Positions 9,303 to 18,620 of a stretch of DNA of 64,000 nt are shown here, in pieces (positions within the stretch are counted from its first letter, which is position 1; each line of letters begins with the position of its first letter). Source of the DNA: PALSA-350 sp963743365. GTDB taxonomy: Bacteria > Acidobacteriota > Terriglobia > Terriglobales > Acidobacteriaceae. Position numbers and translations under genes: made by a program. The stretch lies in contig CAVUQE010000008.1 of the NCBI GenBank assembly GCA_963743365.1, forward strand, positions 407,133 to 471,132, read 5' to 3'. The notes under the pieces are model-generated. The model was not told the origin of the DNA and ran no database searches. It saw only the letters and a program-made list of their open reading frames with translations.

Positions 9303-11000
9303 CTAAAAGGGCATTTGCTCGGGCACAGCTTCTCCGTCAGCCCTGGGATCGGTTGCTCCGTAGTGAACCGGTGTTGAATCGTTTGCCTCCACTGCATTGC
9401 CCCGGCCCATGCCCTGGAAATAGCGTGGCCACACTTTTACGTCGTGACCCTGGCTTCGTAACCCTGCGATCGCTTCCGGGGATATGCCGTTTTCGACCCA
9501 CACGCCACAGCCAGCGAAGTCGCGCTTGGTGAAGCGCGCTGCTTCGACGGCAGCTTCAATGTTCATGCCGAAATCGACGACGTTGGACACAAATTGCGCG
9601 TGCGCCTGCGCCTGGTTGAAGCCGCCCATGATGCCGAAGGCAATTCGCCGATCGCCGCTTTGCATAAACGCGGGAATGATGGTGTGAAGCGGACGCGTGC
9701 GTGGGCGGAGGGTATTTGGCCGGCCCGGCTCGAGGGTGAAACCACCGCCGCGATTCTGCAACGGGAAGCCGGTGCCGGGGGCAACCAAACCACCACCGAA
9801 AGCTCCCGCATTGCTCTGAATCAGAGAGACCTCGTTGCCATCACGATCCACCACGGCAAGGTAAGTGGTGTCGCTCGATAAATGAGCAAGCCCCTCCTGC
9901 ACATCGGAGGGCAACACATTGCACGCAGCCTTATCTGTGATCAGCTTCGCCCGCTGTGCAGCCAAATCTTTGGAGATGAGCGCTGCTGTCGGGATGTGGG
10001 TAGAACGGGGATCGCCCACATACTTCTGAAGGTCGGCATAGGCGAGTTTCTTGGCTTCAATCTCCACGTGCAGGCTTTTCTGGCTGTTGTGCCCCCACTC
10101 CTTGATAGGAAATTGTTCCATGATGTTCAGCATCTCGAGCGCGGCGATTCCCTGCCCGTTGGGCGGCATCTCGTACACGGTCCAGCCGTGATAGGTGGTA
10201 CTGACTGGATCAACCCATTCGGGCTGGAATGCCGACAAATCGTCGGCTTCCATGAAGCCGCCCAGCTGACGTTCGAGCTTCAAGATGGCAGCCGCCGTCT
10301 CTCCCTGGTAGAAGCCATCCCGGCCATGTTTTGCGATCCGCTCGAGCGTCCGCGCCAGTTCCGGATTGCGAAATAACTGCCCGGCGACAGGCGCTTTGCC
10401 GCCAGGAAGAAAGACGCGGGCAAATTCAGGATCATTGCGAAACGGCATTCCGTAAGTATTCCAGTTGTCCGCATCCGTCTCTGTTACGGCGATGCCTTTG
10501 TCCGCGAGAGCGATGGCGGGCGCCATATCCTCGGCTAGCGAGAGCTTTCCCCAACGTTGATGCAAAGCATCCCAGCCGGCGACAGCTCCGGGCACAGTAA
10601 CCTCGTCAATGGTGCGCATCTTCGTCAGACCCTTGGCCTGCAGTGCTTCGGGGCTGAGATTTTTCGGCGCCCACCCGCTGGCGTTGAGACCATAGAGATG
10701 CTTCGCTTTCGTATCGTAGACGACGGCAAAGAGGTCGCCGCCCACTCCGTTCATCATGGGCTCAATCACCGACAAGGCGGCGTTGGCCGCGATGGCCGCA
10801 TCCACTGCGCTGCCGCCCCTGGCCAAAATGGCTGCACCTGCCTGAGAGGCTACAGCCTGCAGAGTTGCCACGACGCCGTACTGCGTCATGACCATGGAAC
10901 GAGACTGTTCACGGGCAGGGTCTTGCGCTGCCTCAATCGGTGGCGCAGCTAACAGGCCAAGCAGGGCGATGGATACTGCTTTCTTGATGTGGTCGCGCAT
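9303..11000 (-). CDS. ggt: Gamma-glutamyltransferase
   Basis: Cleaves or transfers the gamma-glutamyl group of glutathione in the periplasm. 565 residues from ATG 11000, which opens a signal peptide (DHIKKAVSIALLGLLAAPPIEA). The frame is open to 11048, but the extra 16 residues would bury the signal. The autoprocessing nucleophile region is DTTYLAVVDRDGN, with the following GAFGGGLVAPGTGFPLQN, RPRTRPLHTIIPAF and GIMGGFNQAQAHAQ blocks, and the N-terminal GGSAVDAAIAANAALSVIEP of the large subunit. Length and motifs are complete, so the precursor should mature to two subunits. Confidence 0.92.
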   Translation of the reverse strand: MRDHIKKAVSIALLGLLAAPPIEAAQDPAREQSRSMVMTQYGVVATLQAVASQAGAAILARGGSAVDAAIAANAALSVIEPMMNGVGGDLFAVVYDTKAKHLYGLNASGWAPKNLSPEALQAKGLTKMRTIDEVTVPGAVAGWDALHQRWGKLSLAEDMAPAIALADKGIAVTETDADNWNTYGMPFRNDPEFARVFLPGGKAPVAGQLFRNPELARTLERIAKHGRDGFYQGETAAAILKLERQLGGFMEADDLSAFQPEWVDPVSTTYHGWTVYEMPPNGQGIAALEMLNIMEQFPIKEWGHNSQKSLHVEIEAKKLAYADLQKYVGDPRSTHIPTAALISKDLAAQRAKLITDKAACNVLPSDVQEGLAHLSSDTTYLAVVDRDGNEVSLIQSNAGAFGGGLVAPGTGFPLQNRGGGFTLEPGRPNTLRPRTRPLHTIIPAFMQSGDRRIAFGIMGGFNQAQAHAQFVSNVVDFGMNIEAAVEAARFTKRDFAGCGVWVENGISPEAIAGLRSQGHDVKVWPRYFQGMGRGNAVEANDSTPVHYGATDPRADGEAVPEQMPF

Positions 11001-11090
11001 AGACTTCAAGAGACTCTCCCTATTCTCTGGTAAGGGTATAACTATCATCTTCCCTTTATCCTTGTTCGCACGAATGGGTAAAATGCGGAA

Positions 11091-11160
11091 CCTGATGATC
11101 GGGAACGAGAACGCGGGCCGCCGAAGTTCGCAACCGCCGATGTAGCTTATCCATCAGCAC
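11091..11160 (+). pseudogene. Fragment of a HigA-type antitoxin gene
   Basis: About 70 bases closely match the helix-turn-helix part of the intact higA at 15523-15590 (same order: gatgatcggga, gagaacgcggg, cgccgaagtt, aaccgccga, gtagcttat, atcagca). There is one inserted base and a few substitutions. No start, stop or partner toxin accompanies it. It sits in the short gap between the M61 peptidase and gamma-glutamyltransferase genes and is best read as the scar of a former TA module or of a copy event from 15.5 kb. Confidence 0.75.
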
Positions 11161-11172
11161 TTCCTCCAAAAA

Positions 11173-13119
11173 CTACTTCGCTGGTGCGAGGATCATATCC
11201 AGGCGATCGGGCGATCCTTCGACTTTCTCCAGGTGCGCGTATCGCATGCCGCCGTGGTAGTCCAAAGAGACGGTAACAAAGTCATTGCCACGCTTGAGCA
11301 AAAGCTTGATCGGCTCTTTACTGTGCTCCGTTGAGAGCACTGCCTCTTTCAGACCCGCAACTGTGTATTTCTCATCGTTGACGGCTTGCAGCTGCATATC
11401 GGGAGTGATGCCTGCTTTGAAGGCCGGACTATCCCACCAAACGCCGGTTAGGCCGCCATCCGGCTTAATCGAGAAGCCCAGAGAAGTCGCGAAGCTCGTT
11501 GGACGAGAGCTGTCCTCCTTCTTCAGCCACTCCGGTTCTTGATCGTTGTACACCAGCCGGTAGCCGCCCTGGGTGAAGCCATTCTCCGGTACCTTCGGGT
11601 CGACTTCATAAACCCGCGCGCGGAAAAATTCCGCCCAGTCGTACGGCTGCACGGTGTTCAATGCTTTCACCAGGTCATCCAGGGTATAAGTAACAGTGAT
11701 GTAGCTCCCGTTATCGACGCCGAAAAAGAGCTTCGTGAAATCGTCAAGAGACTTGCTTCCTCCGCTCAGTTCGCGGATTTTGGTGTCGGCATCGAGCCAG
11801 ATGAGGTCTGACTCGGGGTAGTAGTCGTAGGAACGCTGCCAGCTCGGCCAGGGCTCCGGGTACGCCCCGTGCGAGGAAACAATGGGCTGGCTCGTGGTGT
11901 CTTCCAAAGATCGCCACGTTCGCCCCGGGCTGATCTCGAAGTTGGCGGCGGTTTCTGCGAATACATCGCGCTCCTGCTCGGGTGTCCGCATGCCCGACCT
12001 GGCTGTGAGCACTTCGCCGTAATAGTCGGTCAATCCCTCATAAACCCACAACAGGCTATTGCGCATCGGTACGTTGAAGTTGGGCGTCCACAAGTCTGCC
12101 GGCCGGCGGAACTTACCATTCCACGAATGGGTGTATTCGTGCGGCAGCAGAGCGCGGTGGGCGAAGTTCGCATCCCAGTTGGTAAAGTAGTTGGCCGGAG
12201 AACCGTCCTCGCTCGACTGGTGATGCTCCAGGCCTTTTCCGCTGACAATGTCGCTGACAGAAAAGAGAAAATCATAATGATCGTAGTGATGCGACTTAAA
12301 GAGTTTCTGCTCTTCGATAACCAGGTTCTTCTGATACTGCAGCTCTTGCGGAGAGACTTCCAGATCCCCAGGTTTCTCCGCGAAGACATCCAGGTATACC
12401 GGGTTGTCCGGTCCAGTCGAGAGATCGAAACGCTTGAAATAGGGACCTGCATAGAGCGGCGAGTCGACAAGAGTATTTACCGTGGTCTGTTTGAACTGAA
12501 CCTGGCTGCCGCTCTGTGACTTCACTTCGAGCGCGCAGGCGAATTTCCATCCCTCCGGCAAACGGAGCGCAGTCTCAATTTCGATATCGCGGGTGAAGTA
12601 TCCCGCCGGATAGAGCAACACGCTGTTCCACGTGAGGTCTGCGAACTTTGCGGAAATCCGGCTTTGTTTGGGATCCATGGGCGCCAGGTATTGGAAGGTT
12701 ACGTCCAGCATCGTTGCACCCTGCGGCAGGCCGACATGAAAGGCATACATATCCACCGGGTCGCGCATCCAGGGGATGTTTTTGCCGTCCACCGTCACGA
12801 CCAGACCGGCAATTGCGGCAACCTGGTTTGAGGGAGCGTGGTTTCCGGGAAGCCACTGAGGGTAGAGCAGCGTAATCTCGCGTCCTTTGACTGGGATCGT
12901 CTCATGCACTTGCATCACGCGATCGGTGACGTTCGTAAAATCGACGAGCAGCGAAATGGTACCGAAATACTGCGTATCGGCCGGCGCAGTAATGGGCGGA
13001 GGCATCGGCGCCGGTTTTGGGCCCGGCGAATTCTGGGCCCAAGCGCCGGCGGTGAGAACAATACTTAGAGCCGCGAAAATTGCCGCAGGGCCACGACGAC
13101 GGAGAAATGAGCCAGGCAT
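11173..13119 (-). CDS. M61-family zinc aminopeptidase with PDZ domain
   Basis: 648 residues from ATG 13119, chosen because it starts a clear signal peptide (RRRGPAAIFAALSIVLTAGAWA) and follows a GAGGGG ribosome-binding stretch; the frame is open to 13176. The zinc site is HEYTHSWNGK with the third ligand in LLWVYEGLTDYYG, as in glycyl aminopeptidases of family M61. A C-terminal PDZ domain (about GFSIKPDGGLTGVWWDSPAF to the end) is typical. It is a secreted, probably periplasmic peptidase. It is in the same orientation as ggt and the GH35-like gene but separated by 80-170 bases. Confidence 0.9.
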   Translation of the reverse strand: MPGSFLRRRGPAAIFAALSIVLTAGAWAQNSPGPKPAPMPPPITAPADTQYFGTISLLVDFTNVTDRVMQVHETIPVKGREITLLYPQWLPGNHAPSNQVAAIAGLVVTVDGKNIPWMRDPVDMYAFHVGLPQGATMLDVTFQYLAPMDPKQSRISAKFADLTWNSVLLYPAGYFTRDIEIETALRLPEGWKFACALEVKSQSGSQVQFKQTTVNTLVDSPLYAGPYFKRFDLSTGPDNPVYLDVFAEKPGDLEVSPQELQYQKNLVIEEQKLFKSHHYDHYDFLFSVSDIVSGKGLEHHQSSEDGSPANYFTNWDANFAHRALLPHEYTHSWNGKFRRPADLWTPNFNVPMRNSLLWVYEGLTDYYGEVLTARSGMRTPEQERDVFAETAANFEISPGRTWRSLEDTTSQPIVSSHGAYPEPWPSWQRSYDYYPESDLIWLDADTKIRELSGGSKSLDDFTKLFFGVDNGSYITVTYTLDDLVKALNTVQPYDWAEFFRARVYEVDPKVPENGFTQGGYRLVYNDQEPEWLKKEDSSRPTSFATSLGFSIKPDGGLTGVWWDSPAFKAGITPDMQLQAVNDEKYTVAGLKEAVLSTEHSKEPIKLLLKRGNDFVTVSLDYHGGMRYAHLEKVEGSPDRLDMILAPAK

Positions 13120-13255
13120 GCGAATCCCCTCAAATGTCTGAGTTTGATTCTCTACCATGACAGAGGACCGCGTCATGCAGATAGCCGATTATGGAGGACG
13201 GCACTTGACGATTCAAACGAAGCCGAGACGTATCACCGAGAGTCATGCCCCGGTA

Positions 13256-14869
13256 TCAGAACTTCCCCAGGCGAACATGCAACACTTCCGGTTCCTGGTG
13301 GAAACATAAGCCGCGATCCGTCTCGTCGCCGTTCCACAGGCGAAGAGGTTTCCACACGCCGTTTTCATAGGCGCCCTGCTCCGCGGTAACCAACTCGCTG
13401 CGGATCCAGGGAAGTTTGCCCGGCAGATGAAAATTGACGCTCGCGTCGACGCCGGTCACGAGGAACTCGTTGGGACCAAGGCGGGCTACGAGCGCGGATG
13501 CATGGGCGTCTTTGGTGCCCGGCGCTCCGCGCCCGTCCGGCTGGGGAAAGCCGAAGGCCACCGTTGCCTGCCAGTCACCAAAATCGATCTCCTTTGTGGT
13601 GACGCCCGGCTCTTCGACCGCGGTTTGCAGTTTGCCATCGAATTCCAGTTGCGCGATCTCGCGGCTCATGGGCCCGACAAGCGCAAAGTTGTGGGCGTGC
13701 ACTTTGAAGGGCTGATCGCCAAGGATATTCCAGCCGCTACGATCCACCCCGAAGGGAGAAAAGCCGATCGCGCCATCACCCAGCGCGTAGAAGAAGAATT
13801 TGGCGAAGCTGTCGTCCCTGCCCGTTTCCGGAATAAACAGGGGATTATCCGGCCGGTGATAGGCGCGTAATGTCTCCAGGTAGAACTTGGAGTTATCGGA
13901 ATACATATCCGGTCCAATCAGGTCGATCGCCGGAGCCAGCGCTCGCCAGACGCCGACGAACTTCTGCACGGGACCGCCGCTCGGATAGCCAATGCCCGGC
14001 AAATCCATTTGCCGCTGCGGCAGTTCGGCGGCGGGGTAGTCAATCCAGACGTTGACATACATGGGGATTTTGAATTCGGCTTTTCCCGCCGCTGCAATCT
14101 CGTTGACGTACTTCGCCTGGTAGTACATCTGGAACGTCTCATCCGCTTCCGCGCCGAACACCTGGCTCCAAGTCCCGGGCTGTTTGTGAGTAATGGCCAG
14201 TAAGTCGGCGGGCACGGGGCCGTTGAACAGGTGGTTGGCCTGGGGCGAGTTGTCGCGAACGCTGCCGATATTGCCGGTTTCGTTTTCCACCTGCACCATC
14301 AGCACCGTGTGTTGCTCGCCATCCATCTCTTTGAGGTGGCGCATGAGCGCAACAAAGGCGGCCTTATCGGCCTGCAACGTAGCTTGCGAAAGGGGCGAAA
14401 GTACGTCGATCGGCTGCCCATCGGGGCGCACGACACGGGGGAAGCGGCTGGAATCGCCCTTCACCCATGCCGGCGCGTAGTGCATGTTGCCATTTTTCCA
14501 GGTGCCGAACCACGTTAGAACCACATGCAGATGGTGAGCGCGCGCACCCGACACGATCTGATCCACGTTGGTGTAGTCGAAGTTACCCGGCTGGCGCTCG
14601 AACTGCTCCCAGTAGACGGGCGCCTCGATGGTGTTGGCATGCAGAGTTTCCATCGACTCCCATACCTGCGGCAATTCGCTGGGCCAGGCGCTGGAGTTGT
14701 GGATTTGACCGCCGAGAATCAAGAACGGACGGCCCTCCACCAGCAGAGCGTACCGGCCCTCTTTCTGCTCGATCCGGGGCGCTTCTACGCCTTGTGAAAA
14801 AGCATGCAGCGAAAGCAGCATGTTGGCCACGAGGCCAACAACAAAGAGCTGAGAACGGGTAGGGTACAT
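13256..14869 (-). CDS. Secreted GH35-like glycoside hydrolase (DUF5597-type)
   Basis: 537 residues with a signal peptide (LFVVGLVANMLLSLHAFS). A TIM-barrel of the beta-galactosidase (GH35/GH42) clan follows: FLILGGQIHNSSAWP, TIEAPVYWEQFERQPGNFDY, the acid/base region VQVENETGNIG (Glu196) and the likely nucleophile in LFIPETGRDD. The C-terminal half matches the extension known as DUF5597. It likely removes beta-galactosyl or related sugars from plant or microbial polysaccharide. ATG 14869 is preferred over the more upstream open frame to 14950 because it gives the signal peptide. Confidence 0.85.
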   Translation of the reverse strand: MYPTRSQLFVVGLVANMLLSLHAFSQGVEAPRIEQKEGRYALLVEGRPFLILGGQIHNSSAWPSELPQVWESMETLHANTIEAPVYWEQFERQPGNFDYTNVDQIVSGARAHHLHVVLTWFGTWKNGNMHYAPAWVKGDSSRFPRVVRPDGQPIDVLSPLSQATLQADKAAFVALMRHLKEMDGEQHTVLMVQVENETGNIGSVRDNSPQANHLFNGPVPADLLAITHKQPGTWSQVFGAEADETFQMYYQAKYVNEIAAAGKAEFKIPMYVNVWIDYPAAELPQRQMDLPGIGYPSGGPVQKFVGVWRALAPAIDLIGPDMYSDNSKFYLETLRAYHRPDNPLFIPETGRDDSFAKFFFYALGDGAIGFSPFGVDRSGWNILGDQPFKVHAHNFALVGPMSREIAQLEFDGKLQTAVEEPGVTTKEIDFGDWQATVAFGFPQPDGRGAPGTKDAHASALVARLGPNEFLVTGVDASVNFHLPGKLPWIRSELVTAEQGAYENGVWKPLRLWNGDETDRGLCFHQEPEVLHVRLGKF

Positions 14870-14974
14870 GTTCGTTTTTGCTCCGCGACAAGGGTAGCAT
14901 TTCGGGGGCAGATCGACAGGCCATCGCTCTGCAGAACGATTTGCGCCCAAAATGGGCGCATGGTAATCTAACGC

Positions 14975-15301
14975 ATGCGCGTGATTTCCCGGAGGACGCT
15001 AAGGGAGTACATCGACTCCAAAGCAGGTCGCCGGGATCAGAGATCCCTGAAGAACGCTCTCGATGCATGGTTCGCTGAAGTGCAGAAGGCGGATTGGAAG
15101 AATACAAACGACGTCAAGCGAAACTACACATGGGCCAGCATCATTTCATCGGATCGGGTTGTTTTCGATATCCTGACCAACCGCTATCAGTTGGTGACCG
15201 CGGTAGATTTCGAAAAGGGCATTCTCTGGATCAAGTGGATTGGGACGCACAAGGAATACGACAAGATTGACGTAAAGAGGGTGAAACATGGCAGACGTTA
15301 G
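14975..15301 (+). CDS. higB: HigB-family toxin (mRNA interferase)
   Basis: 108 residues, with the family core VISRRTLREYIDSK, ALDAWFAEVQKADW, NYTWASIISSDRVVFDI and LWIKWIGTHKEYDKID. HigB toxins cleave mRNA at the ribosome. The toxin gene precedes the antitoxin, the order usual for HigBA, and the next gene starts 14 bases before its stop. This is the first of a string of toxin-antitoxin loci and marks the left edge of the accessory zone. Confidence 0.9.
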   Translation: MRVISRRTLREYIDSKAGRRDQRSLKNALDAWFAEVQKADWKNTNDVKRNYTWASIISSDRVVFDILTNRYQLVTAVDFEKGILWIKWIGTHKEYDKIDVKRVKHGRR

Positions 15302-15674
15302 GCCCATTCGTTGCGAAGATGACTACGATGCCGCGCTGTTGGAAGTCGGGCGCCTGTGGGGCGCTAAGCTGGGTACGCCAGAAGGGGACCGGCTGGATGT
15401 CCTCGCGACGCTGATTGATTCCTATGAACAGACACACCACCCGATGGACCCGCCGGACCCGATCGAGGCCATCAAGTTCAGAATGAGCCAGAAGAAGCTT
15501 ACGCGCAAACAGCTAGAGCCGATGATCGGGACGAGAACGCGGGTCGCCGAAGTTCTCAACCGCCGACGTAGCTTATCTATCAGCATGATTCGTCGTCTGC
15601 ATGCAACGCTCGGTATTTCTGCAGAAGTGCTCATTCGACCATCTCGCACTGTGACGGCTGGTAAACGCCAGTAG
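15288..15674 (+). CDS. higA: HigA-family antitoxin (XRE helix-turn-helix)
   Basis: 128 residues. The N-terminal part binds toxin; the C-terminal helix-turn-helix is visible as KKLTRKQLEPMIGTRTRVAEVLN followed by LSISMIRRLHATLGISAEVLI. It neutralises HigB and probably represses the operon. Its start overlaps higB, so the two are translated together. A decayed copy of the helix-turn-helix segment lies 4.4 kb upstream (11091-11160). Confidence 0.9.
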   Translation: MADVRPIRCEDDYDAALLEVGRLWGAKLGTPEGDRLDVLATLIDSYEQTHHPMDPPDPIEAIKFRMSQKKLTRKQLEPMIGTRTRVAEVLNRRRSLSISMIRRLHATLGISAEVLIRPSRTVTAGKRQ

Positions 15675-15801
15675 CCGGTTAGAAGCAATGAAGGCGTGGT
15701 GTCAGGGGATATTCCGTCCGTCCCCGCACGGAGCTTAAGATGCCACAGGCCGAGGTCATCATGCGTTGGTCTATATGCTTCCGGGATATAGTTTTTAACA
15801 A

Positions 15802-16020
15802 ATGCCGTCTATATTGATCCAGCCGGACGAACCGCTTTTGCGATCGCTGAATAAGGTCGCGCCAGCCGCCAAGCGGCAGCGCGCTGAGTTCATCCGGCAG
15901 GCCGTAAGAGACGCAATTCGGAAACGCGAATACGAAGCTATTCGCGAAGCATACCTGCGGCAGCCCGATTCGACGGATGATGCCGACGACTGGTCCAACG
16001 CGGACGAGTGGAAGCTATGA
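15802..16020 (+). CDS. Ribbon-helix-helix antitoxin of a MazEF-type module
   Basis: 72 residues: an N-terminal ribbon strand (MPSILIQPDEPLLRSL), two helices (KRQRAEFIRQAVRDAIRK, EYEAIREAYLRQP) and an acidic toxin-binding tail (DSTDDADDWSNADEW). The stop codon overlaps the ATG of the MazF-like toxin gene (ATGA). The toxin is frameshifted, so this antitoxin may now be an orphan that still acts as a repressor. Confidence 0.82.
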   Translation: MPSILIQPDEPLLRSLNKVAPAAKRQRAEFIRQAVRDAIRKREYEAIREAYLRQPDSTDDADDWSNADEWKL

Positions 16021-16350
16021 AGCAGTACGAAATTTGGTGGGCGGACCTGCCGAAACCGGCCGGGCCGGCCGGTGCTTCTGCTGAGCCATGATGACGCTTA
16101 TCCGGTTCTTAACAAGTTCGTTGCGGCTGAAATCACGGCGCCCGTTCGCCATATTCCGATCGAAGTTCGTCTCGGCTCAATCGAGGGCATGCCCAAGCCC
16201 TGCGTCGTTAACTGCGACAACTTGCCAACGATTTCGAAAGTCCACCTGGTGAAGAAGTTTGCAAAACTCTCGCAAAAGCGGGTCCACGAGGTGAAGCGCG
16301 CGGTTGGCTACGCCTTGGCGTGGGAGGAACTGATCGCTGCCGGAGAGTAG
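16017..16350 (+). pseudogene. MazF/PemK-type endoribonuclease, frameshifted
   Basis: The N-terminal strand MKQYEIWWADLPKPAG reads from ATG 16017. The rest of the protein (VLLLSHDDAYPVLNKF, IPIEVRLGS, GMPKPCVVNCDNL, HEVKRAVGYALAWEEL) continues in the +1 frame to 16350. The break lies in the GC run at 16058-16072 and is explained by one extra base; removing it restores an ordinary ~110-residue MazF. Either the toxin is inactivated or the GC run carries a sequencing error. It is the second gene of an ATGA-overlapping pair with the RHH antitoxin. Confidence 0.8.
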
Positions 16351-16628
16351 CGGGCCCGGGCGACGGATTTCTGCACCAGCGCGGCTTGTTCCGGAGTCAG
16401 CGGAACCCCGGTTGGACCTTGGCTTGGGCGGCTACGCTGACGGACAAGAAAACGGCAAGAATGGAAAGCCTGCTTCGCAACATCCCCGAACTCCTGATCG
16501 TGTTTCTACCGCGAGTTCTTCTCCCGGCTGATTAATGAGATGCGTTGTTCGGGTGCAACTGCTGCGTATGATTCATCCTGGCCCTCAACTGCTCACGCGG
16601 GAGGCATCTACAAATCACAGGGGGGCTT

Positions 16629-17852
16629 ATGCAATACAAAAAGCCTGGCCGGCCGTTCGACTCCGCGGCGCTTACGGCCTTGATTGTGGGATTGCTTGGA
16701 GGCATGGCGCTGCAGAGCCTGGCTAACTTCGGACTCCTGCCGTGGAACAATGCGCCCAATATGCGATTGATCTCCCAGGCCAGCCTTCTGATTCACCGGT
16801 ATTATGTGGACCGCGCCGCTGAACAATCGCCCACGCTCACTTATGGGGCGATCAGCGGAATGGTGGCTGCGCTTGGCGACACGGGCCACAGCCGTTTTCT
16901 CAGCCCGCGCATGGTCGAAGAAATGGCTGCAATAGAGAGGAACAAATTCCAGGGTATTGGCGCCGAAGTGCAGTCGAAAGGTGGTCATGTTGTGATCGTG
17001 GCTCCGCTGGACGGGTCCCCGGCAGAGCGAGCAGGTCTCAAGCCGGGCGACATTATCCTGCAGGTCAACGGCCACGACGTCGCCGGCGAGCCTTTAGATC
17101 AGGTGGTCAAGAAGACTTCCGGACCGGCCGGCACCACAGTGACCCTGAGCATTCTCAGGCCGGCTACCGGGCAGACGCGTCTGGTAACCATCACGCGCGC
17201 GAGTTTCCAAATCCACACCGTTACCTGGCGCATGCTGCCTGGCACCCACCTGGTGCAACTGCGCGTCGCCGCTTTCGATACCGGCACGGCCGCCGATTTG
17301 CGCAAGGCACTGACCGAGATCAAGAAAGAGCCGACGGCCGGCATCGTCCTGGATCTGCGCAATGATCCCGGAGGTTTGCTGAATGAAGCTGTGGACTGCG
17401 CGAGCGAGTTTCTTAAGGGAGGCAACGTGTTGCTGGAGAAGAACGCACGCGGCGTGGAGCAACCTGTTCCGGCAAAGCCTGGCGGCGAGGCAACGGAGAT
17501 CCCCCTGGCGGTGTTAGTGAATGGAGGCACAGCGAGTGGGGCTGAAATTATGGCGGGCGCGTTGCAGGACGCGCATCGTGGGTTGTTGGTGGGGGAGACG
17601 ACGTTCGGCGCCGGTACCCTGCTCAATGAATTTCAGCTGGCGGACGGTTCCGCTCTCTTGCTTGCCATTGAAGAATGGCTCACCCCTGCGGGCGGCGTCA
17701 TTTGGCACAAAGGTATCACGCCGAATATTGTCGTGGCATTGGCAACGGGAGTGTCGCCGGTATTTCCGGAGAGCGAGCGCGATATGAGCGAAAAACAATT
17801 TGAGGATAGCGGTGACAGCCAACTCCTGCGGGCGGTGGCGCTGCTCCACTGA
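16629..17852 (+). CDS. S41-family carboxy-terminal processing peptidase with altered active site
   Basis: 407 residues: an N-terminal membrane anchor (about 13-34), the tail-specific protease N-domain, a PDZ domain (about 107-178, GIGAEV to LKPGDIILQVNG) and the S41 catalytic domain. The serine nucleophile is Ser303 in NGGTASGAEIMAGAL. Where CtpA enzymes have the general-base lysine (TFGKG), this protein has TFGAG (Ala328). The protein therefore either uses another base, is a subfamily with different chemistry, or is a non-catalytic PDZ protein. A strong AGGGGG site precedes ATG 16629. No operon partner. Confidence 0.85.
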   Translation: MQYKKPGRPFDSAALTALIVGLLGGMALQSLANFGLLPWNNAPNMRLISQASLLIHRYYVDRAAEQSPTLTYGAISGMVAALGDTGHSRFLSPRMVEEMAAIERNKFQGIGAEVQSKGGHVVIVAPLDGSPAERAGLKPGDIILQVNGHDVAGEPLDQVVKKTSGPAGTTVTLSILRPATGQTRLVTITRASFQIHTVTWRMLPGTHLVQLRVAAFDTGTAADLRKALTEIKKEPTAGIVLDLRNDPGGLLNEAVDCASEFLKGGNVLLEKNARGVEQPVPAKPGGEATEIPLAVLVNGGTASGAEIMAGALQDAHRGLLVGETTFGAGTLLNEFQLADGSALLLAIEEWLTPAGGVIWHKGITPNIVVALATGVSPVFPESERDMSEKQFEDSGDSQLLRAVALLH

Positions 17853-18102
17853 CATGCGGAACTGGCTGCTGAATAAACCGGGACTGAGGCTAGAGGTGCC
17901 CGGTCATCACAGGCTGGGCGCAATGCCGAACCGGAGGGACCCTGCTGGTCCCCCGCGCCGGTGCTTGAGATCAAGGGGAGTCCATTTCCGGTCCGGCGGA
18001 AAAGAAGTGCCGGCAGCGTAGTTGAATAGAGCATTGTCCAGCTTCCGCAATCCCGCTCCCCATCGTGTGCTGGTAGAGAGACGGAGTCGCTGGTATAGAG
18101 CC

Positions 18103-18151
18103 GCGGGTGCCCCACATCTCGCGAAATACGAGCGAGATGTGGGGCACCCGC
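18103..18151. repeat. Perfect 20-bp inverted repeat (hairpin)
   Basis: The left arm 18103-18122 (gcgggtgccccacatctcgc) is exactly complementary to the right arm 18132-18151, with a 9-base loop. There is no T-run after it, so it is not a simple terminator. The 'gggtgcccca' core recurs in other hairpins of this window (18.23 kb, 26.73 kb), pointing to a dispersed palindromic element. Confidence 0.85.
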
Positions 18152-18177
18152 CGGTTGTTGCGAGGAAAAAAATAAGG

Positions 18178-18245
18178 GCGGGCTTCGCCCGATCGTCTTC
18201 AACCCATGTACGCGGAAGTCGCGAACGTGGGACACCCGTCCAGGG
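18178..18245. repeat. Hairpin element sharing 'tcaacccatgta' with 26.58 kb
   Basis: A small GC hairpin (cgggcttcgcccg) is followed by 'tcttcaacccatgtacgcgg' and, after a short loop, 'cgcgaacgtgggacacccgtccagggtgc'. The same order of parts, GC hairpin, 'ttcaacccatgta', then 'gggcacccgtccagNgggt', occurs at 26559-26755, although the middle differs in length. Seen twice in the window. Confidence 0.65.
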
Positions 18246-18276
18246 TGCAACGTATGCGGTGACTCTCGCGTTTTGA

Positions 18277-18620
18277 GATGAGAAAGGTCGATTGATGTGC
18301 ACCTTTGGGGCGTGCCTAGGGCGACGGCCCTGGGTTGCGGTTTGGTTTCAGGAACGCGGTGTTCCCGTCCTGGTTTCTCTCGAGGTGGCGGCTAAGTCCT
18401 TTGTTTAACGAAGGTGCTCAAATTTTATTTTTTCCCGCCCCCGTAAGATACTTAGGGGACCCATACTTGCCGGCTGCTGACGGCCATCTACAGGATAGGG
18501 CGATCTTGGGGGGCTCGCAGCGAACAAGGTCCGTTACGCTCCACGCTACCGATCATTGATTTGCTGTTCATATAGATGCGAGTTAGGGTGACTTCGGTTA
18601 ATTCTCTCGGCGAACTTGGG
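18277..18620. repeat. Long dispersed non-coding repeat, copy 1
   Basis: Matches 36431-36880 in two blocks. Block A (18277-18455 / 36431-36610) contains 'ccctgggttgc', 'gtttggtttcaggaa' and 'ggcggctaagtcctttgt'. Block B (18558-18620 / 36814-36877) contains 'tatagatgcgagttagg' and 'gacttcggtta'. The spacing between blocks differs by about 100 bases. No terminal repeats or open frame were recognised. Confidence 0.85.

Noticed and set aside
16058..16072. Programmed frameshift in mazF at the GC run
   Set aside because: No slippery heptamer or downstream structure typical of programmed shifting; plain mutation or sequencing error is simpler.
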